Source: Ditylenchus dipsaci (lineage: Eukaryota > Nematoda > Chromadorea > Rhabditida > Anguinidae). Taken from it: 64,000 nucleotides of DNA. Below the pieces are notes generated by a model that made no database searches, was not told the origin of the DNA, and was given only the letters and a program-made list of their open reading frames with translations. The stretch lies in the NCBI GenBank assembly GCA_004194705.1, contig SADC01001256.1:930001-994000 (forward strand), written 5' to 3'. Below, piece after piece: positions 1 through 12,070 of this stretch (position 1 is its first letter; the number at the start of each line of letters is the position of its first letter). The position numbers and the translations under genes were made by a program.

Positions 1-1135
1 AACTTTCCGAGGCTCAATTTTCACCACTCCAAAATTTGTCACACATGTGATAATTGAAAAGTTTGACTTTGCACTAGGTTAGACAGCTTTTTTAAAAACG
101 CATTTCGCTATAAACGCTAAAAAAATTTAACCTGAATGAAAATCTCTTGCTAAGTTAAAGTGTTATACATTTGAAAAGGTCTGAAAGCTTCTCTTCTAAT
201 TCTTCTAGACAAACAGATTTTGATCAAGTAAAAGTAGAGATTAGTTTTTATACTTTCCTTTTCATGTTTGTTTGTTTTGTTACTTTTATTTGCCGACAAC
301 AGAGTCTAGTCAATTTTCAATAGTAATATGCCATTTCTCATGCCTAAGATGGCTTTTTTCAATTTATTGTTTTTTTTATTGTTTGTCACATTTGATAGCC
401 TCGTCCTATACTGGGTATCGATTTTTTAATTGGTCCTTTGTTGTTTTTTATTGTGATTTTCAAGGTTTAGGCAAGGGTAGGCCAGCATATGCTAGGATTA
501 ACTCAAACATATCTCAGGGTCATGTATAAGTCCTTCCTCACATACACTGGCCAACCCTTGCCTGAGCATTATCCTTAAAAATTACAACAAAAAGCACAGT
601 GGGTACCAAGCAGGGTGGTATACTCGACAATTACCTCAGCCGGCTCAGCCGTCAGCCTGAAAAATCGGTACACAATATAGGATAGGGCCCATTTGCTTTT
701 CTCATATATATTTAACAGATAGAAAAGCAAGTTTGACCACAAGCTATAAACCCAGTTAGCCGAATGCCTGTTCATTTATCTATTCTGGTTGTCTGTGCAC
801 TGTGTTATCTTGTGCTTTGGGCACAGAACTAGGCCATCTGCCAGGGTCAATGGATCGGGAAAGAAGAAGCTGCTGCTAGTCTACTGCTTCCTCTGATATT
901 TTTTGCTTTTTAGTGCCTGCCTTTTTGTGCAAGAACACTTGTGTGTGTGCCACAAACCAATGACCTCTCTCTCTGCACTATATTCCTTAATTTATAATCA
1001 TATTTGATTTGACTGAGAGTTTTTTATTTTTATTGCTTACAGCTTTTCGCGATTTCAATTAGAAATCTATTGGCCCTCTTCTAGAAAAGATATCATTTCC
1101 CATATAATTTTTTTTTGATTTTACTCAGTATTACA
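1..1135. other. no gene recognised
   Basis: AT-rich sequence with no exon I can support. Positions 470-560 form an imperfect inverted repeat around GGCAAGGGTAGGCCAGC and its complement. Related fragments recur near 7.1, 7.5, 60.9, 62.2 and 62.6 kb, so this is an old dispersed repeat. Confidence 0.4.
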
Positions 1136-1486
1136 TACAGGGCGGTCCAAAAAATTCCTAGGAAATTAAATGGCCGTAACTTTTTAAATAGATTATTTTT
1201 CGAAAATCTGTTTTTTTCAAGATTGATTTTTTGTCGACAATATTTTTTTGGTGCATCATGTTTTTGCTTGGTTTCTGTGTAGTTTGGGTCCTGGTCTCTG
1301 AGTGTCCTTTGGATGGGCTAGGCCCAAACCACAGGTGGGACCAAGCAAAATCATTGTTTTTGACATGATGCACTTAAAAATATCACCAATGTAAAAAAAT
1401 CTTTACAAACAGATTTTTGAAAAAAACGACCTATGAGAAGCGTTACGGCTATTTTAAATCCTAGTAATTTCTAGGACCATCCTGTA
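1136..1486. mobile_element. MITE with TA ends, mariner-like termini
   Basis: Inverted ends begin ACAGGGCGGTCC on the left and read AGTACAGGATGGTCC from the right, and both sit at TA dinucleotides. The interior is a weak hairpin with no coding capacity. TA targets and CAGGG-type ends fit a non-autonomous Tc1/mariner element; the family is inferred from ends alone. Confidence 0.5.
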
Positions 1487-2529
1487 CTAAGTGCTAAACA
1501 TTTTTATATCATGCAATGCTTGTTTTTCTGTTTTTCACATAAAACCCTATAATGAAATCATCCTGACGGAATTTACTTTGATTTATTTTTTACTTTGTTT
1601 TTATTTTTTAAAATCCCAATTTACAATATTTTTTGATTTTCAGAAAATCTTTTCAAATGTTTCATCAAGAATTATTATTGAACCCTTGAAAACAGCCCTT
1701 AATGAACTGGCGCTGTGTTCATCAATTGCTTGCTCCGCTATGTAAACCAAAAATATTACTTATAATTCTCATTCCATGCATATTTTCAAGTGCACCAGCA
1801 TTAGCTCAGAGAAGCAATTTCCATTCGCAAATTACTGCAGACTGTTTAGAACAGGTATTTTCAGTTGTACATTAAAATCTCTCCACAATGCACCTTCAAA
1901 CTCGACCCTCTGATGATCCGAACATTTTTAAACATGATTTAAATAGCTGTGTTACTAAGCCAAATTAGTTGCCATAATTTGGTAGAAAACATGGTCTAGT
2001 TACTAACTTTTGCAACAATCTGTACGTACTCGTACTTCGGCCCTATTCCTCAAATAGTGCAAAAATTTAACGAAAAAACAACAAGGGGACCAAGCTTAGA
2101 AATCAGTACCCATTAAGGGATAGGCTCCGTACTTCTCTGAACGCTGGACCACCGAATGAGAGCTAACGTAGATGTAGTGAGCCTAACGCAATATCAATTA
2201 CATACAGATATCAATTAGCTACTAGAATGACTCGTCGCCCTGTTTTTTTCATAAACTTAACAATAAGGAACACCCCTATACTACATTCCCGAAAAAGGGA
2301 GAAATTTCGAAACACACATCTCAGTCAATTTCGGATCAAATCAGCTTGGGCGTCCAAGGCAATTTTTTTTATTTTTCTATAAAAAATTTTTCCTTGCTCC
2401 TTCTAGTCGATTTGACTAAGGGGTGTGATCTGACAAAATCAACTCAAAAGAAAAAAGTGCCAGATTAAAAAAAAGTGGCCGAAAATGAATTGAACCCTTT
2501 TGCAAAGTAGGAATTTTTCAATTGGCTAA

Positions 2530-2940
2530 AATTGTTTTGCCCCGCCAAATTATTCTTTTACCCCGCCAAATTATTCATTTACCCCGCCAAATCGTAAAAA
2601 TGAGTATTTATCGGTGTTCTTATGTCGTAAAATTTTTTTCATTTAATCATCATCTAGCCTTGAATCTCTAGTTTCTGATAAGCTATCAACTGACCCTTTG
2701 TCGTTGTAAAAAAAAATTGAGAAATACCTATTTTTATGAAAGAGGAGTTGTTTCATAAAAACGGGTATTTCTCAAACTTTTCTTAACAACAAGGAGTCAG
2801 TTGATAACTTATCAGAAAATAGAGATTCAGGGCTACATAATGATTAAAAGAAAAAAAATTACGACTTGAAAACACCGAGAAATACTTATTTTTAGGATTT
2901 GGCGGGGTAAAACAATAATTTGGCGGGTGAAAGTACTTAC
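2530..2940. mobile_element. fold-back element with CCCCGCCAAAT iterations
   Basis: The left end carries three iterations of a motif around CCCCGCCAAATTATT, and the right end carries two in inverse orientation (ATAATTTGGCGGG). The interior pairs with itself: a region with ATCTCTAGTTTCTGATAAGC is matched inversely near 2800-2830. No target duplication is obvious. It shares the architecture of the other iterated-end elements of the window. Confidence 0.55.
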
Positions 2941-3109
2941 AGCCTTTTTCAATTTACCTCTTTGCAAATATCAAGGTCAAAATGTGCAAAAAATTTCATA
3001 AAAAACTAAAGATTTGGGAATCCAGTCGAGTTTAATTTATTTGACTGCTAATTTTTTAAAATTGACTATAATGTACCAAAATAGAATAAATTTTTTTTCA
3101 GTCTGAAAG

Positions 3110-3364
3110 ACGTGATTGCTCAATATTCAACCGATGCTGTGATTTTCGGTGTCTGTCCCCTATTTCTGGAGGTGGCAGGAGAAGTGTTATAGCCCAACAG
3201 ACCAGTTACTCCAGAGCCCACTTCTGCATGGCTATTATGGGGCAGATTGTGGAGCAGAGTTCCAAATGTGTTTGCAGCAGCTCTGCGGCCAGTATCTACT
3301 CCAGCTACTCTCCTCTCAGAGGCAGTTTGCTCAAATGGAACAACCAACTAAGAATTATGACTAA
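3110..3364 (+). CDS. possible terminal exon, unknown
   Basis: A stretch of higher GC content and codon-like texture follows a plausible 3' splice site (poly-T then CAG at about 3102). One frame reads on from DVIAQYSTDAVIFGVCPLF to a stop near 3190; the other two frames are open for about 70 codons. I cannot choose a frame or name a family. It may be an exon broken by an indel, or no gene at all. Confidence 0.2.
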
Positions 3365-4295
3365 ACTAGATTTTGTGGGTGGCATCATATTAATTTTTAT
3401 CCTTGATCTTTTCCTGCTAAGTTTGACCATATAAGAAGGTTCTATATTTGTGCTACTTAATACTCAGTTTTTTTTAAATTTTACGGGTTGTTTTTGGTAT
3501 GAATAAATTTTTTCTTGAAAATGTGTAATTCTTAAAGTTTTTGGCATGTTTGATAAACGCGGAAAAAATAAAAATTAAATTCGACTGTCTTTTTTTTTGT
3601 CTTTTTGTGTGGCGCAGGGTAGTCAAGCGAATGCGGAACATGTTTCTGTCCGCCCTAACGTATCCTGCAACAACATGAACCAGGACAAAACATGGTCTGA
3701 ACCGTAGAATAGGACGTACTTACAGTCAAAGCCCGAGTTAAAATTACCTGGCCCTATCCTTTGCGGCTTGTGATCAAGTGCAGGCATGGACGTAGCCAGA
3801 GACAGGGAAGGTTAGTTGGTGATGGCTAACCGGATTTTAACCACCTACAAATTATTTTTTTCAAAATAATATTAGGATAAAAAGAGCGTGAAAGTCAAAC
3901 ACGATGTATTAAAATGACCTCTTTGTTGTAGAATTGTAAAAAACAGACTCGACCGTGCTTCCTTGCTTAATTTGCGATAAGTTCAAGGTGGGTTAAAATT
4001 TCTAAGTAAAATAAAAGAAGGGGGATAAGTGAGTTGGAGGAAATGAGTGGAAACCGTTTTTACCATGTTTGGAGGAGAATCTTTTTTTCCTCACACAAAC
4101 CATTTCATACCAGCCTAAACTCCTCAAGCCACCTAAAATCACTATAGGCTTCCAAAGTAACCTGAAACCACCTAAAACTTCCTTAAACACATGTTGTGTA
4201 GCGACCGAAAATTCGGTTTGTCACACATCCGACTCAAAAGCTGAGATGAATAGATAATCCCATTCCATGTAGACTAGTACTGGTACATGACGAGT

Positions 4296-4470
4296 ACTGT
4301 CCCTCGGTTCCCGCGGGACAGTGCCAGAAAATGACTCAAATCTCTGTAACGCGACTTTTGTCTAGTGATTTTGTCCCGCTTGACAGCACGTTTGTTTCGC
4401 GGGACTGACTCAGGAGGCAAAAGTCGCGGTACACATTTTGTCCCGTCTCCCGCGGGAGTCTGAGGACAGC
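4296..4470. mobile_element. short inverted-repeat element, CTGTCC ends
   Basis: Ends CTGTCCCTCGG and CTGAGGACAG are inverted. The motif GGGACA/TCCCGC recurs inside both arms (CCCGCGGGA on both sides). About 170 bp, non-coding. Probably a small fold-back element or MITE remnant. Confidence 0.4.
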
Positions 4471-4883
4471 CTTAGTAAACAACTTGTTGAAGTGAAAGAA
4501 GTCATCCCTTTCGAATCAATATTTAAAATTTTGTGCAAAACTTTAGCAAAAAAAACAACAGGGGACCGAGCTCTGAAATCGGTATCCGTTGAGGAATAGG
4601 GACCGTAACTTCAAGGGAGCGAGAAAAAGTTTACGCTAATCCGGGGTCACGTTAATCTGACAGTCCATTACAAGCATTATTAACTAACTCAACCAAAGTG
4701 AAAGACAAAAAAATACGCTCATCCGGGGTTTAGGTTAACCTGAGGTTACGTTAATTCACGGTTTTACTGTATTGCTAAAACAGTTAACCGGTGAGATGCA
4801 ACGATTCATTTATTTTTCGAACACATGTTAAAATGAATTTATACTTCGTGACATGATTATGACTTCATACTTTTATGACTTTT

Positions 4884-5617
4884 TCACCAAATTACAGAGG
4901 AGCTAGCCAGACCAAGTGTGCGATCAGCCATATTGCGAGCTTGACAATAATGGCGAGCATGGAAGTCATCCGAGAACCAGAATTCACTTCCCGAACCGCC
5001 GAAGGCAAATTCACAGATTGTGCCATTAGAGTCAAGTGGTGGCTGAAATACACCATTTTAGTGAAAAATCGTTAACAATCATTCCCACCCTAGTGCTGGT
5101 CCAATGCTTAGGTGGAATAACCCATTGTCCTTGTCGTCCATCTGATGACTGGAAAGTGAGAACAATATTGGGACGTTCATAATCACTTTGGCAGGGCACC
5201 ACAAATGGCTGTAAAGAAATGGAATAATAATTTAAAAAATAAAAGTCAAATTGAGCATACATCTCTATAAGTTCCATTCAGCAATTCTACTATTTCATTA
5301 ATGAGCGTGAAGTTTGGACATGCTATAGGTGTATGACATTGCTCACATGCATATGGTCTTATCGGGGTGGCACTAGTAAATCGGAAATTTCCGTCACTTA
5401 TAGGGAAATTTGCAATAGCTGGTCCACCATTTGCTGGCACAATGGAGATGGAAGTTAGGGTGGTCGACAGGATTTCGCTTTGATTGGCATGGAATGGAAC
5501 CACATTGTATTCGGAAGAACCAGCTGATGGACAGTTGGTACGTCCATTAGCTATAATTTCGGTGGAAGACGACGAGTTTTGGGCTAGACTAAGCTTTAGG
5601 CTCAGGACTAAGATCAT
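4884..5617 (-). CDS. secreted aspartic-protease-like protein, C-lobe only
   Basis: Three exons join in frame: 5261-5617, 5089-5208 and 4884-5042, with GT-AG introns of 52 and 46 nt, giving about 211 residues. The N-terminus is a hydrophobic signal peptide (MILVLSLKLSLAQN). The frame stays open a little upstream, so the start is uncertain. The rest follows the layout of the C-terminal lobe of pepsin-family (A1) proteases: a region ending in ATPIRP where the family has its second Asp motif, a PNFTLINEIVELLNGTY helix, VPCQSDYERPNIVLTF with the usual Cys and hydrophobic strand, and an end FWFSDDFHARHYCQARNMAD resembling the final strand pair. No Asp-Thr-Gly is visible, so I infer a non-catalytic relative. 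Secreted role unknown. Confidence 0.5.
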
Positions 5618-6092
5618 AAATTTGCAGGCTAGGACAAGAAGTATTTCATTTTGCCTTAATTGTATTAACTGGTGTTAGAAAAGTCATTGCTAGACCTTTA
5701 AACTGATTTTGTATAATTTAAAAAAAACGCGCTATAAAAATCCAAATAATGGATTTTGTAGCCCTGAGTCTCCTCTTTCAAATATCAAATTTATACTAAT
5801 AGAAGGCCATGACCTCAATGGCCCTTTGAGGTTTAAAATGAAGGACAAATATTTAAAAAAGACGTTTGGAAGCCCTGGCAGATATAAATTGTAAATATAG
5901 TAAAAGTTAAAAAAAGTCAACAAGCTATAAACACAGTTTTATGCGTGAGCTAACCAAAAGTTGAAATCAAGAAAACGTATAACACTGCAGAACTCCACGT
6001 TAAAAACCCTAAAAATATGGAAGAAAATTTGAAAAGACAGATATTTTTAAGTTTGAATAACAGAACTCCAAAAACGCTAGCTTACCTCACGC

Positions 6093-6580
6093 TCACAATG
6101 GCTCCGCATCCGCATGCGGAAGCGGTGCGGATGCGGAATTGTGTTCACAATGAAATTTGTTTTTTTTGCGTTCCCGCCGGTTTCCGCATCCGCACCGCAT
6201 CCGTTTTTTTTCTATGTTCACAATGAATCCGCACATACTGTGTCTCAGTATATAGATGGTAAAACATTCTTAAATTTTTAATTATAACTATTCTAAAGTC
6301 TTAGAAAGCAAGTGTCAGGCGAATAAAGTAAAACAAGAATATCTCAAGTTAATAATATAGGCGTCAATACCACAAAATAATTCAAAATTTTTGAAAGCTT
6401 CCGGATCGGCCTCCGCACCACATCCGCATCCGCTAAGCCTATTGTGAACACGCTTCCACAACGCCTTTCGCATCCGGATGCGGTCCGCATTGCGTTCCTC
6501 GTGCGGACCGCATTGCGGAGGCATTGTGAACACCGAAAATGCGGATGCGGTGCGGAAGCGGACAAAAAACGGATCATTGT
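6093..6580. mobile_element. fold-back element with TCCGCATCCGCA iterations
   Basis: Both ends are dense in TCCGCATCCGCA / TGCGGATGCGGA words in inverse orientation: CAATGGCTCCGCATCC at the left, and GCGGAAGCGG followed by ATCATTG at the right. The string GTTCACAATGAA recurs as ATTGTGAACA in the other arm. The middle (6240-6390) is plain AT-rich DNA. No coding capacity. Confidence 0.5.
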
Positions 6581-7162
6581 GTAGGGGGTATTAGTCAGAA
6601 AGAAGGCTAGTGATTTATAATTTGCCCATCCATCGATTTTATAGCAAAAATTTTCATGCTGATCTTATAGATTTCTGGGTTTTTCATAGCCACAGAGCAG
6701 TGCTCTCAATGCAAATGAAGGTTCAAAAAGTTTTAATGAGAATAACAATATTTAAATCTTTTTTTTGTTAAAGGACAGCCTCACATGATTTGAAAAAAAA
6801 GTTTTGCATACCAATATTTTTATATTCAAACTTGATGTTCAGTCTTCCTTTGAATAATTGTTTTTTAAAGCGAAATTTGTTCTCATCAGCCTATAAGTTG
6901 CTTAGAGTAAAAAAGGAGGATATCTCAAGAAATTATTTATTTTTTTTATCTTTTATTAAATTTTTATTTTTATTTCTAAGCCCCAAAAGCGCTTATTAAC
7001 ACGTTTAAATTATTTTTACTAAAAAATTAGTAAAAAAAAATATTCAATTTTTTGCCTTGGTGCCCAGCTGATTTTCGTAAGTTAGGCCTATTATAAGTTA
7101 GGCAAGTGTTTTGTTAGGCAAGGCTAGGCGTGCGTTAAGATGTGCTCAGGCATGTTTTTTTA

Positions 7163-7462
7163 GGGAGGGGGACGATTCGTATTCGCAGAATTCGTATTCG
7201 GCCTTTTTCGTATTCGGCTTTTTTCGTATTCGGCCAGATTCGTATTCGGGTTACCGATAATAGCTTATAACCGATAATGACGGATAATAACCTAATTTAG
7301 TTAGAATACGAGTTATTCTAACTAAATTAGGTTATTATCTGCTATTTTCATCCGCTATTCCGCTATTTCGGTAACCCGAATACGAATCTGGCCGAATACG
7401 AAAAAAGCCGAATACGAAAAAGGCCGAATACGAATTCTGCGAATACGAATCGTCCCCCTCCC
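7163..7462. mobile_element. fold-back element with ATTCGTATTCGG iterations
   Basis: A near-perfect 300-bp hairpin. Each arm has about five iterations of a 13-17 bp motif containing ATTCGTATTCGG. The outer ends read GGGAGGGGGACG and its complement. The element is flanked by GTTTTTTTA (7154-7162) and GTTTTTTA (7463-7470), an 8-9 bp target-site duplication that differs only by one T in a T run. Confidence 0.75.
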
Positions 7463-7920
7463 GTTTTTTATTAGGTCCAGGCTATGGTATGCCCGCTTAT
7501 ATTAAAACGGGCTTAAACATGTTTTTCCTATTTTCGTTTGAGTCCGTCCTTACATACGCTGACTCACCCTTGCCTAATCCTGATTTGCCGAAACGGGCTT
7601 GAGGAAACATTGGAAAAAAATTTTGAATAATTTTTTTTTACCGAAAATTGTTTTTTTCGTAAAAATTATTAAAAATGTAAGCGAATATTTTTTGAGACTT
7701 CTAGAAAAAGTTGTCTTAGCACAAGATATTATAAATGTTGACTTTTATATAGGTACAAAGCGAAATTTTCAGAAAAGTTAAAAGTGAAATTTTGTAATTT
7801 TGTCCGTGTATCAAAGGCACTTCGAGCCCTCGGAAAAATTGGACAATGAGTGTTTGGGCTCAAACGAAAGCCTATGATGTGCTGAGCACGATAGCATCAA
7901 ATTCCATAATTCGCCGTATC

Positions 7921-8216
7921 TTTGGCCTCTCGAAGTTTGGTACTCACCAAAACCAAGACACTTTTTAAAACGATTTATACTCAGTAAAAATCTGACAAAA
8001 TACACTTTTTCAAAAACTTATTCGACGCAGAATGCGTTGCTCTTTTCAAGGAGCCTAAGAAATCTAAAATCTGTCGTGAATTTCGGCAGAAAGAAAGAAA
8101 AAGTGTTTCTCAAAAAATCAATGTTTTTCAAACATTAATTTTTGGTGAAAAAACTACCATAAAAATCGAAAATCTGCCTGCACCCTCTTAATTTTTAATG
8201 CATCAGAAAGAAAAAA
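7921..8216. repeat. direct repeat, copy 1
   Basis: About 295 bp that recur with virtually no difference at 11651-11945 (both start at GGCCTCTCGAAGTTTGG). Diverged similarity extends leftwards in both. Non-coding. The near identity over 3.7 kb of spacing suggests recent duplication or gene conversion. Confidence 0.75.
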
Positions 8217-8456
8217 CCAGATGGTTCGGACAGCATCCAAGAATTTCCAAAAAACAACGGGGGAGGAGGTTACCAAGTTAATTATTCAATGAAAACATTC
8301 GCTGAAACGTCCCTTTACCAAACGAAGAATATACAAGAACTTTATTGTATTTACACCATCATTAGTGTCGGAATGATCATATTGCTTTCACAGATAGAAA
8401 AGAAGATAGGCATGAATCTACAGCCTCACACATTCTTGACACTTTGATTAGAGAAG

Positions 8457-9168
8457 CTAGACTTTGGGTTTTCTTGAGCGATGGATGAGGCCATGAGAAA
8501 CATCATCAACCACTGCTGGATCCGGATGCTTGAAGACGAGAGCAGGCAACTGAAGATCTCCCCCATCCAATGTTGTTTTCATAGAGTCAGTTGGCGGAGA
8601 TGAAGAAGGAGTAGACGGCGGCAGTGTACTGGTCGTTCCCTCAGAAGTCGATTGCGTTGTAGACGAAGCTGTATGCGTCTTCTGCGAAGAAGTAGACGTG
8701 CGGACCGACGTGCTTCTGTGAGTAAAGACGATAGCTGGCAGCGTGAGAGATCCACCATCTATTGTCGTTTTCACAAGTTCGGTTGGCTTAGGAGAAGAAG
8801 TTGTACTACTACGACGACGAGTTGTGCTAGTCGGTTTTTCGGGAGACGGAGTTGCAAGAGTAGGAACTGCATCCGGATAGTCGATTTTCACTAAAATTAA
8901 AATTGGATATCCAGTCTTCATCAATACAAAGAGCTCGAAAACAAAGTACCAACCCACAGGCAAAATTAACTTACCAAGCTTGTAGGTCAAGAAAATAACA
9001 ATGGAGAGAAGCACGCACAATCCAAACAGCCCAAAAAGATCCGGAAACACCACTCTTGTACCACGGACCAGACGGCTCAGATCCAACCGCAGAGACAGCA
9101 GCAGAACTTGTCCCTTGCTCCAGTCTAGAAGATTGCATCTGAATACCGGAACTCGCTGTAGACGCCAT
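8457..9168 (-). CDS. one-pass membrane protein with Ser/Thr-rich tail, unknown
   Basis: Two exons: 8975-9168 and 8457-8890, split by an 84-nt intron with a consensus GTAAGT donor. The start is the ATG at 9166-9168. The N-terminal ~60 residues are Ser-rich. A transmembrane segment follows (LFGLFGLCVLLSIVIFLTY), then a charged stretch and a Ser/Thr/Pro-rich tail to a basic C-terminus. The membrane segment lies one frame off the start codon, so one base is missing or extra near codon 40. Two similar blocks occur in the tail, KTTIDGGSLTLPAIVF and KTTLDGGDLQLPALVF, about 60 residues apart. No family recognised; probably a mucin-like or surface-anchored protein. Confidence 0.55.
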
Positions 9169-9447
9169 TGTATTTGATTTAAGCTTCCTTGCAGCAAGCT
9201 TTCTTTTGACAACCACAAAACGAATCCTACATTTAACGGTAAAAAACGAGTAAACAGATATATGAAAGCAACTGACCAATTTATTGAGAGAACAAAGAAG
9301 CAACCACCCAGGAAAATAGATTTGAAGAAGACTATCGCAGAAGCTAAATTTTAATGTTTTTACAAAACTGAGGAATAATTCTAGAGTAGAAACATTACAA
9401 GACAAAAGCTGTTTCAAATAGCAACCAGACAAAACCGGATTTTAAAA

Positions 9448-10656
9448 GGTTATGGGTAAAAATCCCCCCGCAAAAATCCCCCAGCAAAAATCCCCCCAAC
9501 AAAAATCCCCCAGCAAAAATCCCCCCAACAAAAATCCCCCAGCAAAAATCCCCAGCAAAAATCCCCCACAAAAATCCCCCAGCACAAATCCCCCAGAATA
9601 GAAATTGAAATTAAAGGGCATGCCCGTGCGTTAAGGCGCGAACCAGCAGTTTTTTTCGAATTTTTTCGAATCATCCCATTTTTCACTCGTTCTGCGTCAA
9701 ATCTGATATAGATGACCTTATACTGCTTTTAAAAACCAGGCAGAAAACTTAAAAAATCTAGACGAGAACGAATGTAAAAACTTATCGAGAAAAGAAAGAA
9801 CTGCTGGTTCGCGCCTTTTCTCCCCATCGGGCACTATCATGCCCCTTAAATGGACATTTATTCACGGACTCGGACTTAAAATAAGCAAATTATTGTCAAT
9901 ATTATCAATTTGTTAATCAAAATTGGGACCCTAAACACGGTTTGATAATACCAAAATATCGGTTTTGCTATTCGGAATCCCCGCATCGAGCTAGAAAAAT
10001 ACCTTAACTACCTGAGGGTACCTGAGGCTACCATGTAAGCATCTTAACCGATGCTGGCAGCAAACACCAATTTTTCTAACCAAACAGCTTCAAAATTCCT
10101 ATTTCGATTACTTTAGCATAGCAACAACCTATAATTCAACTTCCCCAAGAATTGGTAGTAGGGCATCTTAATAGTTGTACTGAAATGGTAGAACTTAGGT
10201 GGTGGAACTTGGGTAGTACTACCACGGCAGTGATACTCACCTAGTAATATCCAGTTATCAGGTATACAGGTGGCTTTACCTAGTTGGTTAGGATATCCAC
10301 ATAGGAGTTAAGGTCCTTTAGGCATTGCGAGTTAACTTTATACTTAAAGTATTGTGAGTAAAACCAATGACTATACTACACCCTCCAGGCAATAAAGTCA
10401 TTACCTCGTTTCATGCTTCGGTACTCCGGTTTACATCGGCACTGGGACGTCTTTAACTATAAAATAGTGTTCATGACATGATTTTGGTTAGAATACCGTG
10501 GTTTTGAAATACATTTGCTTAGATACATTTGCCTCACTTCAATTTTTATTCTGGGGGATTTTTGTGGGGGATTTTTGCTGGGGGGATTTTTACTGGGGGA
10601 TTTTTGTTGGGGGATTTTGCTGGGGGATTTTTACGGGGGGATTTTTACCCATAACC
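9448..10656. mobile_element. fold-back element with AAAAATCCCCCAGC iterations
   Basis: Ends GGTTATGGGTAAAAATCC are inverted. The left arm (to about 9600) has some ten iterations of a 13-16 bp AAAAATCCCCC motif, and the right arm (10550-10656) has about seven in inverse orientation. It is flanked by TTTTAAAA on both sides (9440-9447 and 10657-10664), an 8-bp target duplication, although the word is palindromic. The middle holds unrelated sequence, including a nested TTAA MITE at 9611. Confidence 0.75.
9611..9849. mobile_element. TTAA-flanked MITE nested in the fold-back element
   Basis: Starts TTAA-AGGGCATGCCCGTGCG and ends with ATGCCCC-TTAA. The inner arms GGCGCGAACCAGCAG / CTGGTTCGCGCC are inverted. 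It is a diverged member of the family best seen at 51601-51854. TTAA targets are typical of piggyBac-type elements, which is the inferred superfamily. Confidence 0.6.
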
Positions 10657-10924
10657 TTTTAAAAGTATTTGTTGCGCAGTATTTGTCGTATATTCCGGTG
10701 CAGAATTCGACGGAGAGCATAATATCACTTTTTCTCCAGAAAAAGTGACTTCAGAGTCTGAAGGGTCAATATACCGTGTTGAAAACAAAAAATTGATTTA
10801 AAAAACCTTTTGACGGAAAACTTTTTTTCGCGAGCAAAACCTGTAAATCTGACACTGAATTCGAGTTCAACATGATTTATTTCTTACAAAACTGCTGTTA
10901 AAAGAGAAGTTCTGTAATTTTGTC

Positions 10925-11575
10925 CTTGTATCAAAATTGGAAATTGAGTGTTTGGGCTTAAAGGAGGGGGAAACTTTATATACGCATCGTTTAGGGTCGA
11001 AGGTTCAAGTCCACCTAGGTACATATCTTATTGATTTTTTATTAAGTTTTTTGACTTCTAGGGCCGAAAACTATCGAGGAATCGATTGGAATTACTTCCA
11101 GCACTGCTTTAATGTTAGCAATTACTTTAATTTTGCAGTTTTAAGCAAATGACAGACCTGGGTAGGGTGGCACGGGATTGGACACCGTTGGATACTTTTT
11201 AAATTCTAGCTCTAACTGAATATTTCTTTTTTTTCTGTGTGATAGCTCAAATGAAGCCTAAAGTCTTGGCTATATTTTAGTATATAGAATCTGTGACCTG
11301 TAGAAAAAAGTCATAAAATATGAATCAAGGCCGCCAAAGAAAAACCCCAAAAAACCATCGATTTTCGGAAATTCAGCAGGATTCAGCCTGAAAATCAGCT
11401 CCGGTAGGTGTAAAACCTTGCGCTGATGATCTTGTGAGATAGATGAGAGTGGGAGGATTATTTTGACACCTAACTTGTTAATAAAGAAAATAAAAAGTAG
11501 GGTTCGCACCCAGCGGTATTCAAACCTGTGACTTAGGCGATGCGTATATGAAGTTTCCTCCCCCTTTAAACGAAA
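10925..11575. repeat. fold-back repeat with tRNA-like core
   Basis: The left arm has TTAAAGGAGGGGGAAACTT, then a B-box-like GGTTCAAGTCC at about 11004. The right arm has the inverse, AAGTTTCCTCCCCCTTTAA at about 11550-11570, preceded by the complementary tRNA-like stretch. It is a diverged relative of the TTAA hairpin at 15604-15964. Confidence 0.45.
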
Positions 11576-11650
11576 GCCTACGATGTGTTGGGCACGATAG
11601 AATCAAATTCCGCCACTTTTCTATGGATTTGAGGATCTGGATCTGAGCTG

Positions 11651-11945
11651 TGGCCTCTCGAAGTTTGGTACTCACCAAAACCAAGACACTTTTTAAAACG
11701 ATTTATACTCAGTAAAAATCTGACAAAATACACTTTTTCAAAAACTTATTCGACGCAGAATGCGTTGCTCTTTTCAAGGAGCCTAAGAAATCTAAAATCT
11801 GTCGTGAATTTCGGCAGAAAGAAAGAAAAAGTGTTTCTCAAAAAATCAATGTTTTTCAAACATTAATTTTTGGTGAAAAAACTACCATAAAAATCGAAAA
11901 TCTGCCTGCACCCTCTTAATTTTTAATGCATCAGAAAGAAAAAAA
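11651..11945. repeat. direct repeat, copy 2
   Basis: Second copy of the 295-bp repeat at 7921. Here it is followed at once (11945-12070) by an imperfect inverted copy of its own second half (TCGACGCAGAATG... against ...CATTCTGCGTCG), making a hairpin of about 320 bp from 11750 to 12070. The copy at 7921 lacks that second arm, so copy 1 may be a truncated element. Confidence 0.6.
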
Positions 11946-12070
11946 TCAATTTACGTAATTTAATCTTTGAAAATCATTGATTTTTTGAAAAAACACTTTT
12001 TTCTGCCGAAATTCACTACAGATTTTAGAGTCCTTAGGCTCCTTGGAAACAGCAACTCATTCTGCGTCGG

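Noticed and set aside
9450..9686. Gly/Phe/Trp-rich open frame, possible structural protein
   Set aside because: It is a translation of the AAAAATCCCCC iterations, with the same artefact at 10515-10650.
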